A stretch of DNA of 46,868 nt from Pluralibacter sp. Lineage in GTDB: Bacteria; Pseudomonadota; Gammaproteobacteria; Enterobacterales; Enterobacteriaceae. The stretch covers positions 1-46,868 of the forward strand of contig NZ_JAFAGS010000180.1 in NCBI RefSeq assembly GCF_019237635.1, read 5' to 3'. A model generated the notes under the pieces. It worked only from the letters and a program-made list of their open reading frames with translations. It was not told where the DNA came from and did not search any database. The translations under genes were made by a program, and so were the position numbers. The number at the start of each line of letters is the position of its first letter. The stretch's first letter is position 1. This document shows, piece by piece, positions 1 through 7,590 of the stretch.

Positions 1-416
1 ACCGATTGCTGTCTGCGAGTCTCGAATGCAATGCGTGACTCTACATCAACACCAACAACGCCCGGGCTAGCATTTGTGATCGCATCCCATCCGGGCACAG
101 CGCGATAGATTTGGTTTAATGAGCCAGCAGCGCATGGTATTGGACCCGTTGTCTGATTTACAAACTGAATATCAATTGTGCCGCCTGACGGGATTACTGC
201 AGAGTCAATAGACTGATAAATGTAGCCGCTTGTGTCGATTGCAGTACTGCCTGCAGGGATGGTTGTGCCAACCTGGCCAATACAGGAGGCTGTAACAACT
301 GTTCCCTGAGCAGAAATGCGATCCATGAAATAGATACGCCCTATCCCATCCTGGAATCGACCCGTTGCGTAATCAGGGTTTATCTGATTGAACAGGCAAA
401 GCAGTTTGTCGTATTC
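1..416. repeat. Terminal overlap, left copy
   Basis: Colinear without indels with 46453-46868. By hand count there are about 59 substitutions, clustered between 108 and 350, while 1-107 and 351-387 are identical. In the baseplate J frame most changes are synonymous. This is either unresolved strain variation at the ends of a circular assembly or a true diverged duplication. See findings. Confidence 0.9.
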
Positions 417-605
417 CTGAGCAATGATTTCTGTGTCTGACTGTGCGATTTGACCCTGTGGAGAGCTAAGAGACTGACTTGCCCCGCCTCCTAGCGCCGT
501 TGTCATGTCTGTCAGTCGGCCCGACAGGATGTCAGCCACATCAGGTACAGAGAGGCCATTTTCAGTAATGGTTACATCGGGTACTGCAGTATTTAGTGTC
601 GTCAT
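1..605 (-). CDS. Baseplate J-like protein, N-terminal part (allele at left end)
   Basis: Assembles into the baseplate wedge at the tail tip of contractile-tailed phages (Mu gp47 / P2 J family). The reading frame opens at ATG 605-603, overlapping the stop of the upstream gene as ATGA, and runs off the left edge after about 201 residues. The product continues at 46868-45828: joining base 417 to base 46868 after removing the 416-base overlap restores one frame of 410 codons (409 aa). Residues 64-201 match the same segment at the right end, with 12 amino-acid differences. It is truncated only by the window boundary. The family call rests on position between the gp46-like and DUF2612-like genes and on the G-R-DGIGRIYF type motif near residue 85. 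Confidence 0.82.
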   Translation of the reverse strand, partial: MTTLNTAVPDVTITENGLSVPDVADILSGRLTDMTTALGGGASQSLSSPQGQIAQSDTEIIAQEYDKLLCLFNQINPDYATGRFQDGIGRIYFMDRISAQGTVVTASCIGQVGTTIPAGSTAIDTSGYIYQSIDSAVIPSGGTIDIQFVNQTTGPIPCAAGSLNQIYRAVPGWDAITNASPGVVGVDVESRIAFETRRQQS

Positions 606-961
606 AGTGTGGCCTGCGCTGTATTTCCGTTAATGTCGGTCACACGGATAGTTCCGCGCATACTGCGGGTGTTTTTATCGAAGAAAACATTCGCCAGCGC
701 CTGGTCAACAATCGGCAGTTTGAGTGCTTCTGTTTGCAGCTTCTGCTGGATAAAGCTCGGCGTCGGACGCTTGCCGAGGACGTCTGTTTTCCACGGGATT
801 CCGAGCGTGGTGTCGTAATAGCACTCACCAGAAAACACAAGGCATGCGCTGGCAACATCCTGAGCAACTGAGTATGACTCGTCTGCTATCGCAATATTCC
901 CGCTGCCATCCAGCGTTAAATCCCATGTGGACACGTCTAATTGCATTGTTCTGTATGTCAT
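602..961 (-). CDS. Baseplate protein, Mu gp46 / gp25-like
   Basis: A 119-aa protein in the position occupied by Mu gp46-type (gp25-like lysozyme fold) baseplate wedge proteins, directly before baseplate J. The segment YYDTTLGIPWKTDVLG (residues 48-63) is typical of the gp46/DUF2634 group, where an initial strand leads into the sequence LG-P. The start ATG overlaps the upstream spike stop (ATGA at 961-958) and the stop overlaps the baseplate J start, so the three genes are translationally coupled. Function is inferred from family and order; no catalytic residues are expected. Confidence 0.75.
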   Translation of the reverse strand: MTYRTMQLDVSTWDLTLDGSGNIAIADESYSVAQDVASACLVFSGECYYDTTLGIPWKTDVLGKRPTPSFIQQKLQTEALKLPIVDQALANVFFDKNTRSMRGTIRVTDINGNTAQATL

Positions 962-1680
962 GCTGGTTTATCCGTGGTGTTTGATGTGACAGTGGAGCCG
1001 CCAGTTTGAACTCCTGGAACTGGGTGTTTGTGCTGGTCATATTTGTCACGCAGGGTTTTGAGTGATGCGCTTTGTGTGCCGTTGTTGTCGGTGATATCTC
1101 CGCCAGCGGTGATATTTCCGGTGACATGCATTGTCGGCGTAGTGACATTCACGCCATCAGGCGCTGTGATGTTCGCTGAAGAGCAAATGATATTTACCGG
1201 GTTGGGCGTAGTGATGTTTATCGCACCGTCCGAGAACTCGATGAACTGTGATGGCTGGTTGTTAAGGAAGCCGCCAAGGTAAAGTGCGTCTGATTTACTG
1301 TGCGTTCTCTTGCTACCAGGTACAGACTGTTTTCTATTCGCTCTGGCTATTGAGTTGTCACGGTCACAGATGGCGATCATGCCGATATCACCGGCCACAG
1401 GATTCATGATGACTGCACTAGCCCCGCGCTGAAGTCTGAACACCGGCACATTGAAGATTTCCGAGTTCTGGATGGTAGCGCCTGACGGGTCAGTTCTGGT
1501 CACCAGCGGAATAACATCCACAACCAGATTTGGAGCAGTTCCGCGAATCGCCGTCACTTCAACAAGCTCAATAAAAAAAGCCCCTGAAAGGAGCTTTTTG
1601 AAGACGTACGAGAGATTTTCCGCATCACTAGTTTGCGCACTAGTGGGCGTAAATAAATAATCAGCCACTGGTTGCCTCAT
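958..1680 (-). CDS. Baseplate spike protein (Gp138/gp45-like)
   Basis: A 240-aa tail-spike-tip protein that would cap the central hub and pierce the outer membrane. The N-terminal 100 residues resemble the OB-fold of Gp138-type spikes (A-R-G-APNLVVDVIPLV, then an aromatic-rich strand and GDIGMIAICDRD at about 106-117). The rest is a short repetitive beta region rich in T, N, G and I (ITTPNPVNIICSSANIT and similar), typical of a triple beta-helix, ending with H-KHPVPGVQTG. The HKH element suggests a metal-binding tip, as in other short spikes; this is inference. It overlaps the upstream hub gene by 20 bp. Confidence 0.8.
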   Translation of the reverse strand: MRQPVADYLFTPTSAQTSDAENLSYVFKKLLSGAFFIELVEVTAIRGTAPNLVVDVIPLVTRTDPSGATIQNSEIFNVPVFRLQRGASAVIMNPVAGDIGMIAICDRDNSIARANRKQSVPGSKRTHSKSDALYLGGFLNNQPSQFIEFSDGAINITTPNPVNIICSSANITAPDGVNVTTPTMHVTGNITAGGDITDNNGTQSASLKTLRDKYDQHKHPVPGVQTGGSTVTSNTTDKPA

Positions 1681-2524
1681 TTAATTTTCTGTTTGCTATG
1701 CACACCGAATGCCAGGGCCCATCTTCCATCCACGATGACAGCTCATGCGTTACACTGGTGAGCTTATAAACGCCGCTGGCGTGAGGGAGAGTTGTCTGCA
1801 GCTCTATGTCGCGCCCTGTTGTCAGAAGCGTTGAGAACTGCGTCTGGAACATCACACCGCCATTTGAGAAGACCGGATATCCTATTAGCCCGTATTCGGG
1901 AGAGATAAGAGGTTTAACATCGTCCTTTGTGCTTTCCTGAGGCCAGAATGATATTGATGGTGGTGCAACAGACATAGCTATGTTGAGGTCGTCGCAGACC
2001 GCTCGCAACTGGTCAAATACACTGCCTTCATAGTGCGGGTTTGAAATTACTTTTCCATCTAATCCCACGATATAAGGTGTGTAACCGGCAGCCTTACAGA
2101 TGGCGTTGATAACGCTCGTAACCGGAGTTGAACCGTTGAATGAAAAAGGTGACGCTGTTTTGTTCTGCAGGTCAGCGTTTGCCGTTGCCGTAATCATCAA
2201 AGCCGTATTCGGCATGGTGTTCATGTTGGCAATAGATGATGTCATGTACCCGGCAAATATCGCGGTATTCTCCACAAAAATCTTCATGCTGATACGCTCT
2301 GTATCGGTGCCGAACAGACCCATTGCTTTTGAAGACAAGGAAGCCAGCATTTCCAGGCCAAGTCCAAATATGCTCACGTTCACCTGAGTGCCGAACAGGT
2401 TTCCCGATGACTGAAGTGATACTATGGCCCGAGCTTCACTGATTGAGATTTGATTGTTCCCGGCATCATCGAACGATGAGGTCTCATTCATAAACTCAAA
2501 TCTAAGGGATCGCTTACTGTACAA
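1661..2524 (-). CDS. Baseplate hub-like tail protein, TTG start
   Basis: A 287-aa protein in the hub position (Mu gp44/P2 D-like role) between the small 101-aa protein and the spike. The start chosen is TTG 2524. It lies 9 nt after a GGAG ribosome site, and only this start keeps the first predicted strand RSLRFEF. The first internal ATG (2491) has a poor ribosome site. The features DDAGNNQISISEARAIVSLQ near the N-terminus and VINAICKAAGYTP near 145 resemble domains of hub proteins. The overlap with its upstream neighbour is 11 bp. Confidence 0.68.
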   Translation of the reverse strand: MYSKRSLRFEFMNETSSFDDAGNNQISISEARAIVSLQSSGNLFGTQVNVSIFGLGLEMLASLSSKAMGLFGTDTERISMKIFVENTAIFAGYMTSSIANMNTMPNTALMITATANADLQNKTASPFSFNGSTPVTSVINAICKAAGYTPYIVGLDGKVISNPHYEGSVFDQLRAVCDDLNIAMSVAPPSISFWPQESTKDDVKPLISPEYGLIGYPVFSNGGVMFQTQFSTLLTTGRDIELQTTLPHASGVYKLTSVTHELSSWMEDGPWHSVCIANRKLNEATSG

Positions 2525-2819
2525 GTTCGTTCTCTCCTATGTAGTAAAGAATGAACCTGCCACCCAACCCATCATAAGATGGGTCTTGCTGACCTACGTT
2601 ATCGAGGAAAACCAGATCGCCCTGAAATCCGAGATACGAATACCTGACCATTTTGTTTCCGTACAGGCACGGAACACCTTGCATGATAGGGTTGCCATTA
2701 ACAGTCAGGTCCATGTAAATGAAGCTTTCACGCTGAATCAGGCGCATAACGCATCGCTGCCCTGCCAAATCCACAGAGACAGACTGTGATTTCTGTGGCT
2801 CAAGTGGAATTGTTCTCAT
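2514..2819 (-). CDS. Small conserved baseplate-region protein
   Basis: A 101-aa beta-rich protein with no membrane segment. In related contractile-tailed phages a similar small protein (DUF6983-like, recalled rather than searched) sits just before the hub gene. Notable segments are CVMRLIQRESFIYMDLTVNG and GLGGRFILYYIGENELVQ at the end. The start overlaps the previous stop (ATGA 2819-2816). A role in tail-tip assembly is inferred only from operon position. Confidence 0.6.
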   Translation of the reverse strand: MRTIPLEPQKSQSVSVDLAGQRCVMRLIQRESFIYMDLTVNGNPIMQGVPCLYGNKMVRYSYLGFQGDLVFLDNVGQQDPSYDGLGGRFILYYIGENELVQ

Positions 2820-3631
2820 GTGATGTTCTCGTTGATTTCTTTGGCAAGCTCAGCGGCTTTCTGCGTGGCGCTATTAGCCACATCAAGTATGGGCTTGGAG
2901 ACCGTATCAAGAGCACTCTGGAAGCTCGTTGAAATGGCGTTTGATGCTGTTGTGGCTATGCCTGATACTGACGTTTTCAGAGATGACCAGGATTTCCCTA
3001 GCTCATCTACAGTGGATGGCGTAGAGCCAGCGTCTTTCGTCGACGCTCCCATTCCTGTCACTCCCTGACTAACTGAATCGTTTGTCGGTTTGGCTTCAGA
3101 CTGCGCACCAGACAGAACCACTTCCATCTGCTGCATGACCTCCTGAAAGTACAGGTAAATGGTCAACATGCTCACACCACGCTGTGAATTGACTTCATAT
3201 GAGTGGTCTACCAGGTCATAGCTTTCAAGCGTTTCTTTCGGCGTCTCGATGTCATAAGTGTTAGCCGTAGACAGCATCGTCTTTATGGTTTCAAGCACGC
3301 TGCTTTGGCTGGTAAACGTCAGATCGAAGATGTTTGGAATGCCACCTGAGAAGCCAGTAAGTCCGGTGACGATGATTTCGCACCTGACAACAGACGGTTC
3401 TTTCACTTTGTTGATGGACTGGTATTTGCCACCTTCAACCGGAGCATTGGTTATCTGAGCCCTGCCACTTGGCTGTATTGATGCCATACCGCTGAACTCA
3501 AGCGCTATAGCCCCCGTGGTGCTATTTCTTATGACATATTGAGGATGTATAACGCTGTCGATTATCGACAGTGGAGAGCCGCCGCCGATCGCATTAAAAA
3601 TGTCTGCGGTATTGAGGTCGATGATGCTCAT
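2816..3631 (-). CDS. Tail protein of unknown function upstream of hub
   Basis: A 271-aa protein. The start is ATG 3631 with GGAGAAACG upstream; a longer frame from TTG 3646 has no ribosome site. The N-terminal half is beta-rich (ITNAPVEGGKYQSINKVKEP, VVRCEIIVTG), like proteins preceding the hub in Mu- and Aaphi23-like phages. The last 75 residues are helical and rich in S, T and A, suggesting a flexible or amphipathic tail. It is the first late gene after the immI-like island and starts 20 bp beyond the island's terminator, so late transcription must read through that terminator. Confidence 0.6.
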   Translation of the reverse strand: MSIIDLNTADIFNAIGGGSPLSIIDSVIHPQYVIRNSTTGAIALEFSGMASIQPSGRAQITNAPVEGGKYQSINKVKEPSVVRCEIIVTGLTGFSGGIPNIFDLTFTSQSSVLETIKTMLSTANTYDIETPKETLESYDLVDHSYEVNSQRGVSMLTIYLYFQEVMQQMEVVLSGAQSEAKPTNDSVSQGVTGMGASTKDAGSTPSTVDELGKSWSSLKTSVSGIATTASNAISTSFQSALDTVSKPILDVANSATQKAAELAKEINENIT

Positions 3632-3644
3632 CGTTTCTCCAGGC

Positions 3645-3669
3645 AATAAAAAACCCGCCGAAGCGGGTT
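3645..3669 (-). terminator. Rho-independent terminator after antirepressor gene
   Basis: Perfect 7-bp stem AACCCGC/GCGGGTT (3652-3658 and 3663-3669) with loop CGAA, followed on the minus strand by a run of U over 3645-3653. It lies 27 bp past the stop of the antirepressor gene. Confidence 0.85.
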
Positions 3670-3696
3670 AGTTTTGATAATCATAAATGAATGCAG

Positions 3697-4263
3697 TTAG
3701 AAGACTCTCCTAACCTTCTCTTTGTTCATCTGAACCTGAGTAAATGAGCTGGCTTGATATCCCAAGTCGCTTGCTACTCCCCATGCGATATCACGCATGG
3801 TTTCACCTTTACCGAACAGCTCAACGCATCCGCCCATCACATCGTCATAGATGATGACTCGAACACGATAACGTGACTCGATTGCTTGTACCGGAGATAC
3901 AGGTAGCTCTTCGCTCTTGTACTCGCCATGCTTGCGGATTGATGGCAGAACCTCTGCTGTAACCCACTTGCGGAACTGATGCGGGACTGATCCTTTGTTA
4001 ACAGCATCACGACAGCGAAGGACGAGAGTGTACATACCAGACTCACTGACGATATTGGCTTCTCCCTGACGCCCTATGTTCAACATAGACCGTTCATCTT
4101 CATCCAACCTTTCAATAGCTTGCGTAACGTTTTTGATGCTAAGCGCGGAGCAAACATCTTGTGCTACAAACCACGGCTCGCCGCTTCGGTCAATAACACG
4201 GATTTTATGAGCTCCAAATTTGAAGATGGTGAAATCCTGCTTTGCTTTTGCTATAATTTTCAT
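3697..4263 (-). CDS. Antirepressor, Bro-N domain (P22 ant position)
   Basis: A 188-aa protein with an N-terminal Bro-N domain: W-VAQDVCSALSIKNV at about 30-45, then a D-ER-MLN stretch, then ESGMYTLVLRCRDA and the FRKWVTAEVLPSIRKHGEY signature at about 117-135. Such proteins bind phage repressors and inactivate them. The C-terminal 60 residues are unfamiliar. It follows the Arc-like gene, as ant follows arc in P22, with AAGGAAACC before ATG 4263. Transcription is expected from the leftward promoter at 4544-4572 under Mnt/Arc control. Confidence 0.85.
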   Translation of the reverse strand: MKIIAKAKQDFTIFKFGAHKIRVIDRSGEPWFVAQDVCSALSIKNVTQAIERLDEDERSMLNIGRQGEANIVSESGMYTLVLRCRDAVNKGSVPHQFRKWVTAEVLPSIRKHGEYKSEELPVSPVQAIESRYRVRVIIYDDVMGGCVELFGKGETMRDIAWGVASDLGYQASSFTQVQMNKEKVRRVF

Positions 4264-4298
4264 GTTGGTTTCCTTTCAAGCGGTTACTGACATAGAGG

Positions 4299-4325
4299 CC
4301 CGGTTGGTGTTAGCGCACTGCCGGG
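4299..4325 (-). other. Inverted repeat in antirepressor leader
   Basis: CCCGG at 4299-4303 pairs with CCGGG at 4321-4325 across a 17-nt loop, between the Arc-like stop and the antirepressor start. In P22 this gap makes the sar antisense RNA that controls ant. No clear promoter for such an RNA was identified here. Confidence 0.35.
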
Positions 4326-4336
4326 TTTCGCTGTTT

Positions 4337-4504
4337 TTAGGCTTGTGCATTTGTCTCACCATTGAGACCGTACGCCTTCCTTAACTGATAAATCAGCTCA
4401 GTATTAAACTGGCGACACTCATCTTCGCCGTTTCGTTCTATTGCTCGACGTACATCCTCTGGAAAACGAACCTTCTTTTGATACATGTCTTTTGCCTTTT
4501 CCAT
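4337..4504 (-). CDS. Arc-like ribbon-helix-helix repressor
   Basis: A 55-aa protein beginning MEKAKDMYQKKVRFPEDVRR. The short strand KKVRFP followed by E-VR-AIE-NG and FNTELIYQLRKAYG fits an Arc/Mnt ribbon-helix-helix dimer: strand at about 9-14, helix A at about 15-27, helix B at about 34-46. P22 Arc is 53 aa and is the first gene of the ant operon, exactly as here. It would repress its own promoter at 4544-4572. The AGGG ribosome site lies at about 4507-4511. It is too short to appear in many ORF calls. Confidence 0.8.
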   Translation of the reverse strand: MEKAKDMYQKKVRFPEDVRRAIERNGEDECRQFNTELIYQLRKAYGLNGETNAQA

Positions 4505-4521
4505 TTAACCCTCCGTTTACG

Positions 4522-4585
4522 CCCCACCGTGAGGCATGCATTCAGTGTCACACCGTGCGTCATTGATGTCAACCCCACCGTGGGG
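4522..4585. promoter_or_regulatory. Three Mnt-type operators
   Basis: Sites share the core CACCGTG (CACGGTG on the other strand): 4522-4534 (CCCCACCGTGAGG), 4549-4559 (CACACCGTGCG) and 4573-4585 (CCCCACCGTGGGG, a perfect dyad). Centres lie 26 and 25 bp apart. The P22 Mnt operator core, recalled as CCACGGTGG, matches the perfect site. One site lies in the spacer of each divergent promoter. Confidence 0.75.
4544..4572 (-). promoter_or_regulatory. Leftward promoter for arc-like/antirepressor genes
   Basis: On the minus strand, a consensus -35 TTGACA (4572-4567) is followed by a 17-nt spacer and -10 GACACT (4549-4544). The central operator fills the spacer. The weak -10 with a perfect -35 suits a regulated promoter. 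Confidence 0.6.
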
Positions 4586-4591
4586 CATAAT
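4563..4591 (+). promoter_or_regulatory. Rightward promoter for mnt-like gene
   Basis: -35 TTGATG (4563-4568), 17-nt spacer, -10 CATAAT (4586-4591). The spacer contains the perfect operator 4573-4585. Its -35 overlaps that of the leftward promoter, as in the P22 Pmnt/Pant pair. Confidence 0.7.
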
Positions 4592-4628
4592 TTACACATT
4601 GTGAATTTTTGGCGGATTAAATTGAGAA

Positions 4629-4892
4629 ATGAGCAGAGAAGACCCGCAACTCAGAATTAGGTTACCTATTGAATTAAAAGATAAAATAGAGAGCGTTTCG
4701 AAAACCAATAATCGCTCTATGAATGCAGAGATAGTCTCAATTCTGTCAGACTTCTTTAACCGCGAAGAACAATACAGAAACTCAATGGTTGTAGTATTGG
4801 GTTGGGAGTTAATGAACAAACACCCCGAGGTTAGAGAAGCATTTTACAATCTGGCAGCCGCGATGGCAGGAGCTGGTAATGATCATGACTAG
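4629..4892 (+). CDS. mnt: Mnt-like ribbon-helix-helix repressor
   Basis: An 87-aa protein starting MSREDPQLRIRLPIELKDKI, which closely follows P22 Mnt (MARDDPHFNFRMPMEV, recalled). Then comes NNRSMNAEIVSIL, matching the Mnt helix B RSMNSEL. The N-terminal strand should contact CACGGTG operators, and the C-terminal 35 residues could form a tetramerising coil. Predicted role: keep the divergent antirepressor operon silent in the lysogen. It is followed by a strong terminator. The ribosome site is weak (TTGAGA 5 nt before ATG). Confidence 0.82.
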   Translation: MSREDPQLRIRLPIELKDKIESVSKTNNRSMNAEIVSILSDFFNREEQYRNSMVVVLGWELMNKHPEVREAFYNLAAAMAGAGNDHD

Positions 4893-4907
4893 TTTGTATT
4901 CCAGCAA

Positions 4908-4935
4908 AAAGCCCACCTGAGTGGGCTTTGCGTGT
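4908..4935 (+). terminator. Terminator after mnt-like gene
   Basis: Stem AAAGCCCAC (4908-4916) and GTGGGCTTT (4921-4929), loop CTGA, then GCGTGTTTTT. The symmetrical A and T tracts could let it work in both directions. Confidence 0.85.
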
Positions 4936-4950
4936 TTTTGTAGCAGTTAA

Positions 4951-4959
4951 TGTTAGAAT
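4951..4959 (+). promoter_or_regulatory. Extended -10 promoter for exported-protein moron
   Basis: TG-T-TAGAAT (4951-4959) forms an extended -10 element 28 bp before ATG 4987, with no good -35 at standard spacing. AAGGAT lies before the start codon. Confidence 0.4.
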
Positions 4960-4986
4960 CGGGGAAAATCACATAAGGATATAGAT

Positions 4987-5754
4987 ATGCAACGCACAAA
5001 GATAACGTTAGCGATCGGCCTTGTAATTTTAACATTAGGCCCTCTCACATCCCTAGCTGCAACAAGCAACCCTCATCGCACAAAGGCGCAGGAAGGTTGC
5101 AAAGAGCTGGCATTTTCCCCTTCTTCAGAAGATTCAATCGCTATAACTACATTTATTGCCAGAAATGGGGATGCTTATCGCCCTGTAACAAAGGATGATT
5201 ATCAAAGCCTACTTTTTGGTCTGTGCATGGAAGAGATTTCAGCAGCAGAAAGAGCCAGTAGCTTAGATGATCTTGATTTGTATCTTTTTACTGCCAGGAG
5301 CCACTGGATAAATATCCTGCTATCACCTGCAGTAAAGGCGGAGGACATAGCAAGAGACTACTACCGCGCCCTTCACAATATCCCTATTAAATCTCAGACT
5401 AAAATGAAAGAAGAAATCCCTTACCCTGAGCTTAGACCCAACGCGATACAGGATGAAAAGATAGCGGCCCTTGAAAAATACTCCAGACAAAAGTTGCTAA
5501 AGGGTCGGACAATTGAAAATCATTGCAAATCCATATCATCATCAATGCCAAACAAAGAAATCCCTGAAGATTCTCTTAGAAAAATGGCCATACGGGTGTG
5601 CGAAGGTGTCATGGCGATAAATTTCACACAAGGGAAACATGGCATTAGTAGGGGCACCGCGATGGATATAGCAGAAAAAACATACGGTAAAAATTCCGAT
5701 GAATACCGCTACTTTGAACAAGTCACACGGCTGGCATTTTTAGAGTCACAGTAA
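4987..5754 (+). CDS. Exported moron protein next to secondary immunity genes
   Basis: A 255-aa protein not recognised as any family. Residues 1-24 form a clear Sec signal peptide (basic start, hydrophobic stretch LAIGLVILTLGPLTSLA, likely cut after the alanines). The mature part is polar and mostly helical with five cysteines, and should lie in the periplasm. It has its own extended -10 promoter and runs against the late operon, ending 3 bp before the tape-measure stop. Its place beside mnt matches that of the superinfection-exclusion gene sieA in P22. Exclusion or lysogenic conversion is plausible but unproven. Confidence 0.7.
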   Translation: MQRTKITLAIGLVILTLGPLTSLAATSNPHRTKAQEGCKELAFSPSSEDSIAITTFIARNGDAYRPVTKDDYQSLLFGLCMEEISAAERASSLDDLDLYLFTARSHWINILLSPAVKAEDIARDYYRALHNIPIKSQTKMKEEIPYPELRPNAIQDEKIAALEKYSRQKLLKGRTIENHCKSISSSMPNKEIPEDSLRKMAIRVCEGVMAINFTQGKHGISRGTAMDIAEKTYGKNSDEYRYFEQVTRLAFLESQ

Positions 5755-5757
5755 TCA

Positions 5758-7590
5758 TCATCTTACTGCACTTGAAAACGCAGCATTAGTTGTTGACCTT
5801 TGCGCCTGCTTCTCAACGCTCTTTGTCAGTGCGTCTACCGATTGTGGGTTGCTGTTAACGTTCACGGTATTGATGTGGGTACTGTTGGTTATTTGAGGAT
5901 TTCCGCCGCTTGAGGACAGTTGGTAAGGAGACCTATCAGCCATCCTACCCTGCGTTGCGTAATAGTTCCTGGCACTCCCCATGTTTCCGTACACTTTTCC
6001 GGTGTATTCTCTGGTCTCTTTGGGAAGTTGAGAAATGTCACTGCCATTGGCAATCCACTTATCAACATTACCCATACCCCAGTTGTAAGCACGAAGCGCA
6101 TTATCAACGTTACCATCGTACCGTTTCAGTAGCTGTCGCATGTAAACTGATGCTGCCGCCCTGGATTTCTCTGGGTTTAATCGTTCATCTACCTGAGAGT
6201 CTACGCGAAGACCAAGGTCTCTGGCTGTTCCTGGCATGAATTGATAAGCGCCGGTAGCGCCTGAGACGTTGTAAGCTAGCGGATTACCACCCGATTCTGT
6301 CATCATTATGCCGTGAAGAAGGTCATCCATTCCCCCTGCAGGAGATGCTCTCTTTCCTGATTGAGCATATTGCTCAGGCTCGCCAAACCCCAAATAGGAT
6401 TTAATTGAATCCCATGTCATGAATGGCTTTTTATCTTCATGCACCTTGTCATAGAGGTAAGAGCCAACGTCCTTACCTTGCTTTCTGGCTTCATCCCGCG
6501 CCTCGTCCACACCGTGACTTGCTGCTGCCGCTGCGATAGCACCCATGACTAATGGGTTGGCTCTTAGCCCTGTTGCCAGAAGTAGTAACAATGCAGTAGC
6601 GCCGCCAACGGAATCTGTGAGCTTTTTAATGGAGTCACCGGCATCTCGGAAGAAACCAATAATGTCGCCATGGTGGTCCTTAATCCAGTCACCGAATGCC
6701 TTCATGGCATTCATCACTTCTGGAGCAAATGCAATTGCAAGGTCTTGCCTCAGTCGGTCAAACTCGGAGTCAAGTTGACCAAGCGTTGCCACTAAAGCCT
6801 CTTGTTCCTTCACCTGTTGGGCGGTGATGTTTGACTTCTTCGTCTCAGAGTCGACAAGTGACTTCAGTTCACCAGATTTAATCTTGGCTGCGTCAGTCGG
6901 GTCAAAACCTGCAGCCGCCATTACCTGCATCAGGTTCTCTTGTGAGTGATTTTTACCATAACGGGTAAACTCACCGAGAGCCTTGCCAGGGTCGCCAAGA
7001 TTGTTGATATTCAACCCTGTACGAGCGCCAAGCACCATCAGGTTCTGTGCAGCACCGGTTAATCCACCAAACACCGTTGGGTCAGCGATGTTAGCCAGTG
7101 CCATACGAGCACTACCGGATGCACCAATGAAGGCATCGCCGTTGAGCCCTGCTTGTTGGAATCCTCGACGAAGACCGAACATCTTATTCACATCGGTTCC
7201 GAAGAATTTAGCCTGGTTGCTGGCGCGAACGATTTCGTTTGATGTGGAGGTAAAGAGTTGCTTAATGCCATACAGGCCAGCTCCGATACCCAGAAACCCG
7301 GCTGCAGCAACATATGCACCACGGAATGAAGATGCAGCTGATGCCCCGAACTTTTTAACATCAAAAGTGGCATCAGAAATTACCCTTCCTGTTTTCCGCG
7401 TAGACCGTTGAATGTCATCTCCAGCCTTAACGATAACCTTGCCAGTCTCTTTGGAGGTTTCGTCTATTCCGTCAAAGCTTTTTTCAACTGTGTCCTGAAG
7501 CTCTTTAACTCCCTCTTCAACCTTTTTCTTGCCGTTCAGGAACTCATCAGCCTTGATTGTGACCTTATAGGCCAACTCATTGATAATCAT
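5758..7590 (-). CDS. Tape measure protein with lytic transglycosylase domain
   Basis: A 610-aa protein that sets tail length and, on ejection, can open peptidoglycan. Residues 15-60 are coiled-coil (GVKELQDTVEKSFDG), followed by hydrophobic helices around 90-110 and 325-350. Residues about 420-530 are a soluble lytic transglycosylase domain: GIMMTESGGNP carries the catalytic Glu, GATGAYQFMPGTARDLG follows, and ALRAYNWGMGNVDKW closes it. The length is short for a tape measure, so a short tail is expected. ATG 7590 overlaps the stop of the frameshift ORF (ATGA). Confidence 0.9.
   Translation of the reverse strand: MIINELAYKVTIKADEFLNGKKKVEEGVKELQDTVEKSFDGIDETSKETGKVIVKAGDDIQRSTRKTGRVISDATFDVKKFGASAASSFRGAYVAAAGFLGIGAGLYGIKQLFTSTSNEIVRASNQAKFFGTDVNKMFGLRRGFQQAGLNGDAFIGASGSARMALANIADPTVFGGLTGAAQNLMVLGARTGLNINNLGDPGKALGEFTRYGKNHSQENLMQVMAAAGFDPTDAAKIKSGELKSLVDSETKKSNITAQQVKEQEALVATLGQLDSEFDRLRQDLAIAFAPEVMNAMKAFGDWIKDHHGDIIGFFRDAGDSIKKLTDSVGGATALLLLLATGLRANPLVMGAIAAAAASHGVDEARDEARKQGKDVGSYLYDKVHEDKKPFMTWDSIKSYLGFGEPEQYAQSGKRASPAGGMDDLLHGIMMTESGGNPLAYNVSGATGAYQFMPGTARDLGLRVDSQVDERLNPEKSRAAASVYMRQLLKRYDGNVDNALRAYNWGMGNVDKWIANGSDISQLPKETREYTGKVYGNMGSARNYYATQGRMADRSPYQLSSSGGNPQITNSTHINTVNVNSNPQSVDALTKSVEKQAQRSTTNAAFSSAVR

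Noticed and set aside
1661..2491. Shorter ATG start for the hub gene
   Set aside because: ATG 2491 has a weak ribosome site and drops the conserved first strand; TTG 2524 is preferred.
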